Of a DNA stretch of 64,000 nt, positions 60,611 to 64,000 are shown piece after piece; the stretch's first letter is position 1; the number at the start of each line of letters is the position of its first letter. A program made the translations under genes and the position numbers. The stretch is from positions 1 to 64,000 of the forward strand of contig JAGQYP010000007.1 of NCBI GenBank assembly GCA_020436025.1, given 5' to 3'. A model generated the notes under the pieces. It was given only the letters and a program-made list of their open reading frames with translations, was not told where the DNA came from and did not search any database. The DNA comes from Crocinitomicaceae bacterium. GTDB lineage: Bacteria; Bacteroidota; Bacteroidia; Flavobacteriales_D; Crocinitomicaceae.

Positions 60611-61641
60611 TTAAATATTTTAATCCCTAATTGCAATTCGAGATGTAAAGTGAGCATATCACCCATGTTATCAAATAATTTGAACTGATCAATTTGATGG
60701 TATTTTGCAAGTTCACTTCCTAATTGAGCAATATTTTCAGGAGTAGAAATTTTATCCTTTCGCATGGTTTTAAGCAGACTCCTAGTTCTTCTTCTAGCAG
60801 AAACATACCGCTTTCTCATGGCCACTCTTTCTTCTTTCATGTATTGCTGTGCGATTTCAGGTGAAAGCAATTCCGTGGCCAAATCTACAAGAGATTTATT
60901 GTCTTTAAAATATTGTGGTAGATAAATGGTTCTTTTGCCTTCAAAGGACTGTTGATCAAAATCGATGGCTCGAAGCCGGTATTGCACATTGTCAAAATCC
61001 TGAGTAATTTCAACCACAAAATTATAGGCCCTCATGTCGCCAAGCAATCGGCTATAGCATCTTTCATTGAACTTAACAAATTCTTTAGCAAACCGTAATC
61101 GATTCGCAATTTTTACATTTTCATTCTTCAGGATAAATTCATCGCATGGAATCCCGACAATGTGTTCTTCCACCAAAGTATCCGCACTTGTAAGAAAAGA
61201 AATTTTATCTGGAGAAAAAATCTCTTCCAATTCTAAACCATATATTCTGGATGCATCTATACGTTTGATATAAAAATAATCGTGATTGTCGTTGATGTCA
61301 TTCTTTACTTTAATTCTGAAGGGCTTGGAATTCCCAAAAGAACAAAACTCAATCGCCACAATGGTCAAATAGGGAATTCGCGTTCCATCTGCCACTAATA
61401 ACTCATAGATTTTAGTGAGTTCTTCCTGTAGCATTTCCAAATCTGTTGGACGGTAAATCGCTGAATACCAAAGTGTAGGATTTCCAGCTTGATCCAAAAC
61501 AGGAGCAAGGTCTTGATAGTGCGTAAGATCTTGATAACTAATAGGTAAATCACTCCATCTAGAGTAATTCTCCAAATGACTTTTTAGTCCGGATTTTACT
61601 TTAAAAAAGGGTTTTTTGTATTCTATGTGGTTGTATTCCAT
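60607..61641 (-). CDS. Protein with kinase-like motifs, function unknown
   Basis: 344 aa from the ATG at 61641; a GTG at 61656 would add five residues and overlap tspO. No signal peptide. The middle of the protein has DMRAYNFVVEI followed by YRLRAIDFDQQSFEGK (about 205-240). This spacing of D..N and IDFD resembles the catalytic and metal-binding loops of atypical kinases (HipA/Fam20-like). An N-terminal nucleotide-binding lysine is not certain (FRIKVKND). A basic Arg-rich helix (RKRYVSARRRTRSLLK) follows. Call is by motif only. Confidence 0.6.
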   Translation of the reverse strand: MEYNHIEYKKPFFKVKSGLKSHLENYSRWSDLPISYQDLTHYQDLAPVLDQAGNPTLWYSAIYRPTDLEMLQEELTKIYELLVADGTRIPYLTIVAIEFCSFGNSKPFRIKVKNDINDNHDYFYIKRIDASRIYGLELEEIFSPDKISFLTSADTLVEEHIVGIPCDEFILKNENVKIANRLRFAKEFVKFNERCYSRLLGDMRAYNFVVEITQDFDNVQYRLRAIDFDQQSFEGKRTIYLPQYFKDNKSLVDLATELLSPEIAQQYMKEERVAMRKRYVSARRRTRSLLKTMRKDKISTPENIAQLGSELAKYHQIDQFKLFDNMGDMLTLHLELQLGIKIFK

Positions 61642-61646
61642 TCCAT

Positions 61647-62108
61647 CTAGTTCCACGCATAAATATACGCATTTAAACTAGTTGCAATGGTGAGCCAAAT
61701 TACGTAGGGATAGACTAAAGCCGTGGCCCATTTCATTTTTTGCTGGTAATTCAAGATAAAGTAAATCATGAGCGCCCATAGACATACAATTTCCACTAAA
61801 CCAAACAACACCCAATGCTGATCAAAGAATATTGGATTCCAGGCTACATTCAAAATCCAGTGAATAATATAGAGTAGAAGCAAATTTTTTCTCGATGTTA
61901 CATTATGCCATGCAATTCCCATAAAGACACCAAAACAGACCATGATGAAAGTCCAGGCTGCTCCAAACACCCATCCAGGTGGAGTCCAAGGCGCCTTATT
62001 CAAGCTTTGATACCATTCAGCCGGTACACCATCGCCCATCAAATAGGCTCCGATAGCCAAAGCGATGAAATTAGAAAGGATAAAAATGATGCTTGTCCAG
62101 AGTTTCAT
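61647..62108 (-). CDS. tspO: TspO/MBR family protein
   Basis: 153 aa, five helices, family length. Conserved WYQSLNKAPWTPPGWVFGAAWTF (about 32-54) and the later ILNVAWNPIFF (about 85-96). Binds tetrapyrroles/porphyrins at membranes and has been linked to stress and light responses. Followed closely by the kinase-like gene, so probably one transcript. Confidence 0.93.
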   Translation of the reverse strand: MKLWTSIIFILSNFIALAIGAYLMGDGVPAEWYQSLNKAPWTPPGWVFGAAWTFIMVCFGVFMGIAWHNVTSRKNLLLLYIIHWILNVAWNPIFFDQHWVLFGLVEIVCLWALMIYFILNYQQKMKWATALVYPYVIWLTIATSLNAYIYAWN

Positions 62109-62162
62109 GGATTGATTCGTTTATTGGAAAAACCATCAGAATACCGAAATGTTCAAATCAAC

Positions 62163-62564
62163 CTAATTAAGAATGATATTATTTGAATTTATAAAACGAT
62201 CGTAATTGCCTTTTTTATTTATTCCAAAACCTAAAATACCAAACCCGGAAACGATAGGTCCATATAATAAAACCCATCCACCCGTAGTTCCAAACAAGTC
62301 AAAATAAGTTCCAAGAGAAAATAACACCCCAATTCCAATCAATCCCAATCCAGCAATTATAGAAGCGTAGCCAATTTGTTTATCCGATTTCAATGCATCG
62401 AACCTAGATTTTTTCTCATCTACATAGTTGATGATCAATGCTAACTCTTCTTCATCTAATCTTTTAAGATCTTCTCTGATGGTATTACGCATTTTGGAAA
62501 AGTCCCAATCATTATTTATTGCAAGATTCGTGTATTTGTTGATGGCTTCGTTACGGTTGTACAT
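62163..62564 (-). CDS. Small two-helix membrane protein
   Basis: 133 aa: a soluble helical N-terminal part (about 1-55, with NTIREDLKRLDEEELALIINYVDEKK), then two helices (about 62-82 and 92-115). No family recognised. An exact -7 word lies five bases before the ATG, predicting a leaderless mRNA, and it starts between the MORN gene stop and the ATG. Confidence 0.65.
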   Translation of the reverse strand: MYNRNEAINKYTNLAINNDWDFSKMRNTIREDLKRLDEEELALIINYVDEKKSRFDALKSDKQIGYASIIAGLGLIGIGVLFSLGTYFDLFGTTGGWVLLYGPIVSGFGILGFGINKKGNYDRFINSNNIILN

Positions 62565-62569
62565 AGCTA

Positions 62570-62577
62570 CAAATATA
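62570..62577 (-). promoter_or_regulatory. Promoter -7 element 5 bases from the ATG at 62564
   Basis: TATATTTG on the minus strand, exact TANNTTTG, five bases from the ATG and two bases from the upstream gene's stop codon. Confidence 0.6.
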
Positions 62578-62579
62578 TT

Positions 62580-63305
62580 TTATTCTGGAATTTTTGAGCC
62601 TATCTCTTTTATTTCTCCATTTTCATGGTACTTGATATAATTTCCAACTGGCTTTCCTATTTCAAAAGTAGCTTCCATTTTTAAATTCCCGTTTGGATAG
62701 TAGAATTTCCATAGACCTGTTTTGCGACTATTTTTATATCTTCCTTCTTCAATTTTATTACATGGAAGGTATTTTTTTTTCGGGTACTGATAACCAAAAA
62801 TGATCCAATAGCCCTGTTTTTTTAAGTGATGGCATGATTCAACTGCTGAGGGTTTATCATCTACACCTGAACTGTAGCAACGTGGTTGATTTAATGTATC
62901 ACATTCCTTAAAAACGTTTTTTATTGAATCCAGACAAGAAGTAGAATATTCAGGTGAATGTGAGTCATCTGGAACGTATTTATCATATTCTACTGTATTG
63001 CAGTCAATAATACTGCTTCCCATCTTGACATATTTCCCAGTTGCTTTTCCATTAACAAACTTTGAGGATATTCTTAGTCTGCCATCGGAGAAATAAAAAT
63101 ACCAATCTCCTGTCCTCTTATCATTCTTATAATTTCCTTGAGCCATAATAGAAGAATCTGGCCATTTTTTTTCAGGACTCATAAAACCATATTCAATCCA
63201 ATAACCTTGTTTTAAACCCTTTTCATCCACCTGATTAATAGTGTCGTTTTGGGAAAACAATAAAGAATTAAGAAGAAGAAATACTATGGAAAGGTTGGTC
63301 TTCAT
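62580..63305 (-). CDS. Secreted MORN-repeat protein
   Basis: 241 aa from the ATG at 63305 (MKTNLSIVF). Signal peptide cleaved near LLFSQ, then two blocks of MORN-like strands: GYWIEYG..MAQGNYKNDKRTGDWYFYFSDGRL (about 35-75) and GYWIIFG..EEGRYKNSRKTGLWKFYYPNGNLKME (about 160-215), joined by a cysteine-containing linker. The blocks are clear internal duplicates. Such repeats are common in secreted Bacteroidota proteins; function unknown. Confidence 0.75.
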   Translation of the reverse strand: MKTNLSIVFLLLNSLLFSQNDTINQVDEKGLKQGYWIEYGFMSPEKKWPDSSIMAQGNYKNDKRTGDWYFYFSDGRLRISSKFVNGKATGKYVKMGSSIIDCNTVEYDKYVPDDSHSPEYSTSCLDSIKNVFKECDTLNQPRCYSSGVDDKPSAVESCHHLKKQGYWIIFGYQYPKKKYLPCNKIEEGRYKNSRKTGLWKFYYPNGNLKMEATFEIGKPVGNYIKYHENGEIKEIGSKIPE

Positions 63306-63401
63306 TGACTTAAGATACAAAAAAAGGAGGGAAAATCAATGAGTAGAAGACACATTCAAAAAGAACTAATCAACTAAATAACAAAAAAACGAAACAACTA
63401 A

Positions 63402-64000
63402 TCAAGGTTCCCTTTTCACCTCAACACCTAACCAGGTTTCAAGTGTTTCAATGATTTCTTTTTTCACTTTTCGGTCAAAGTGGCGAATTCTTGTGGCGTG
63501 ATGCCCTTTCTCATTTACGTATAATTTGAGTCCTCTGGCTTTTGCTTTATCCGTAAGTTTTACACCTGTTGCTCCCCAAGTATCCAGTCCGCCATTAATA
63601 AACATGATCTTGGTTGCCTTCTCCTGAATAAACTGATTGAGTTTTCTCATCGGCTCTGGGTCAAATGCCTTTTCGTGGCCTTGAGGAAAGGCAAAATCGA
63701 AAGTGTAGGTTGTTTTTTGAGAAAGGTAATCTTTGAAGGCGTCAACTTCGTAACCGTAAATGCCTTCCTGAGTGAGGGCAGCCCAGAAATAAGGTCGGAG
63801 TTCTTCTACTCCATGCTTTTCAAAAAAGGATACACCCGTAACATCTAAAACATGCGAAAGCAGCTCCGCAGCACTTGCTTTTTCATCCGGGATTTCAGAA
63901 AATTTGGTAAATCCCCACTGCCAAAAAGCAAAGGAATATTCTAATACATAATATTCAAACGCCATTTCCAATGAAAAATCCCATTCCAATTTATTTTCTC
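63402..64000 (-). CDS. PS-10/S37-type serine peptidase, C-terminal part (partial)
   Basis: The frame is open to the window edge, so the gene continues beyond 64000. The visible ~199 residues include YYVLEYSFAFWQWG (about 13-26 from the internal TTG), FAFPQGHEKAFDPEPM and IMFINGGLDTWGATGV, which carry the acid region of the S37/PS-10 group of tripeptidyl aminopeptidases, and a late EKGHHATRI that supplies the catalytic His. The nucleophile lies outside the window. Family call is by these motifs. Confidence 0.7.
   Translation of the reverse strand, partial: ENKLEWDFSLEMAFEYYVLEYSFAFWQWGFTKFSEIPDEKASAAELLSHVLDVTGVSFFEKHGVEELRPYFWAALTQEGIYGYEVDAFKDYLSQKTTYTFDFAFPQGHEKAFDPEPMRKLNQFIQEKATKIMFINGGLDTWGATGVKLTDKAKARGLKLYVNEKGHHATRIRHFDRKVKKEIIETLETWLGVEVKREP

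Noticed and set aside
1-64000. CRISPR arrays, tRNA, rRNA, prophage or conjugative genes
   Set aside because: No regular direct repeats with unique spacers, no cloverleaf or rRNA-like stretch, and no integrase, terminase, relaxase or transposase frames were seen.

Overview
The window looks like chromosomal DNA of an AT-rich member of the Bacteroidota, most likely Flavobacteriales (a Crocinitomicaceae/Cryomorphaceae-like organism; the family is inference). Reasons: three proteins with type IX secretion C-terminal sorting regions (a 1703-aa SprB-repeat protein, a multicopper oxidase, a subtilisin), a MurF-alanine racemase fusion typical of Bacteroidota, a TPR histidine kinase with LytTR regulator, and at least 14 copies of the Bacteroidota -7 promoter word TANNTTTG placed just upstream of start codons. 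I see no rRNA, tRNA, CRISPR array, transposase or phage gene.

Layout. 1-5.7 kb: end of a membrane protein, a C-rich inverted-repeat element, a crotonase, three tandem paralogous lipoprotein/membrane proteins, a PaaI-type thioesterase pair, a DUF2461 protein and an 8-bp tandem repeat. 5.9-11.4 kb: a TetR regulator in one operon with an ABC exporter, HlyD-type adaptor, TolC-type outer-membrane protein and CutA-like protein; the ABC ATPase motifs are strongly degenerate. 11.6-14.1 kb: MFS transporter and AlkB-type monooxygenase. 14.1-21.5 kb: a minus-strand operon of an exported WD40-caspase protein, a TPR-PP2C phosphatase and a second Cache-PP2C phosphatase broken by a frameshift and a nonsense codon. 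21.6-26.7 kb: the giant SprB-repeat adhesin-like protein. 27-36.6 kb: DksA-like zinc finger, membrane protein, M16 peptidase, multicopper oxidase, a four-gene DinB/methyltransferase operon, subtilisin, 2OG-Fe oxygenase and CBS protein. 36.7-43.9 kb: phasin-like plus UbiB-family kinase, a coiled-coil protein, a WecB/deacetylase/binding-protein operon, and RadC. 44-51 kb: histidine kinase/response regulator, fused 2-oxoacid dehydrogenase E1, DUF6265 protein, secreted thioredoxin, methyltransferase-like protein. 51-64 kb: an inverted-repeat element, thymidine kinase and MurF-Alr, a frameshifted DUF4239-like gene, patatin, a kinase-like protein, TspO, a MORN-repeat protein and the C-terminal part of an S37-type peptidase.

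How genes work together. The clearest units are the TetR-controlled tripartite exporter, the caspase/phosphatase cassette (a putative envelope sensor with caspase output coupled to receptor phosphatases), the kinase/regulator pair, and the envelope operons (wecB and murF-alr). The best candidates for something undescribed are the caspase-phosphatase cassette and the exporter with a non-canonical ATPase. The best regulatory observations are a near-palindromic operator inside the tetR promoter, a CRP/FNR-like box at about -41.5 of the multicopper oxidase promoter, and three promoters placed so close to the start codon that leaderless mRNAs are predicted.
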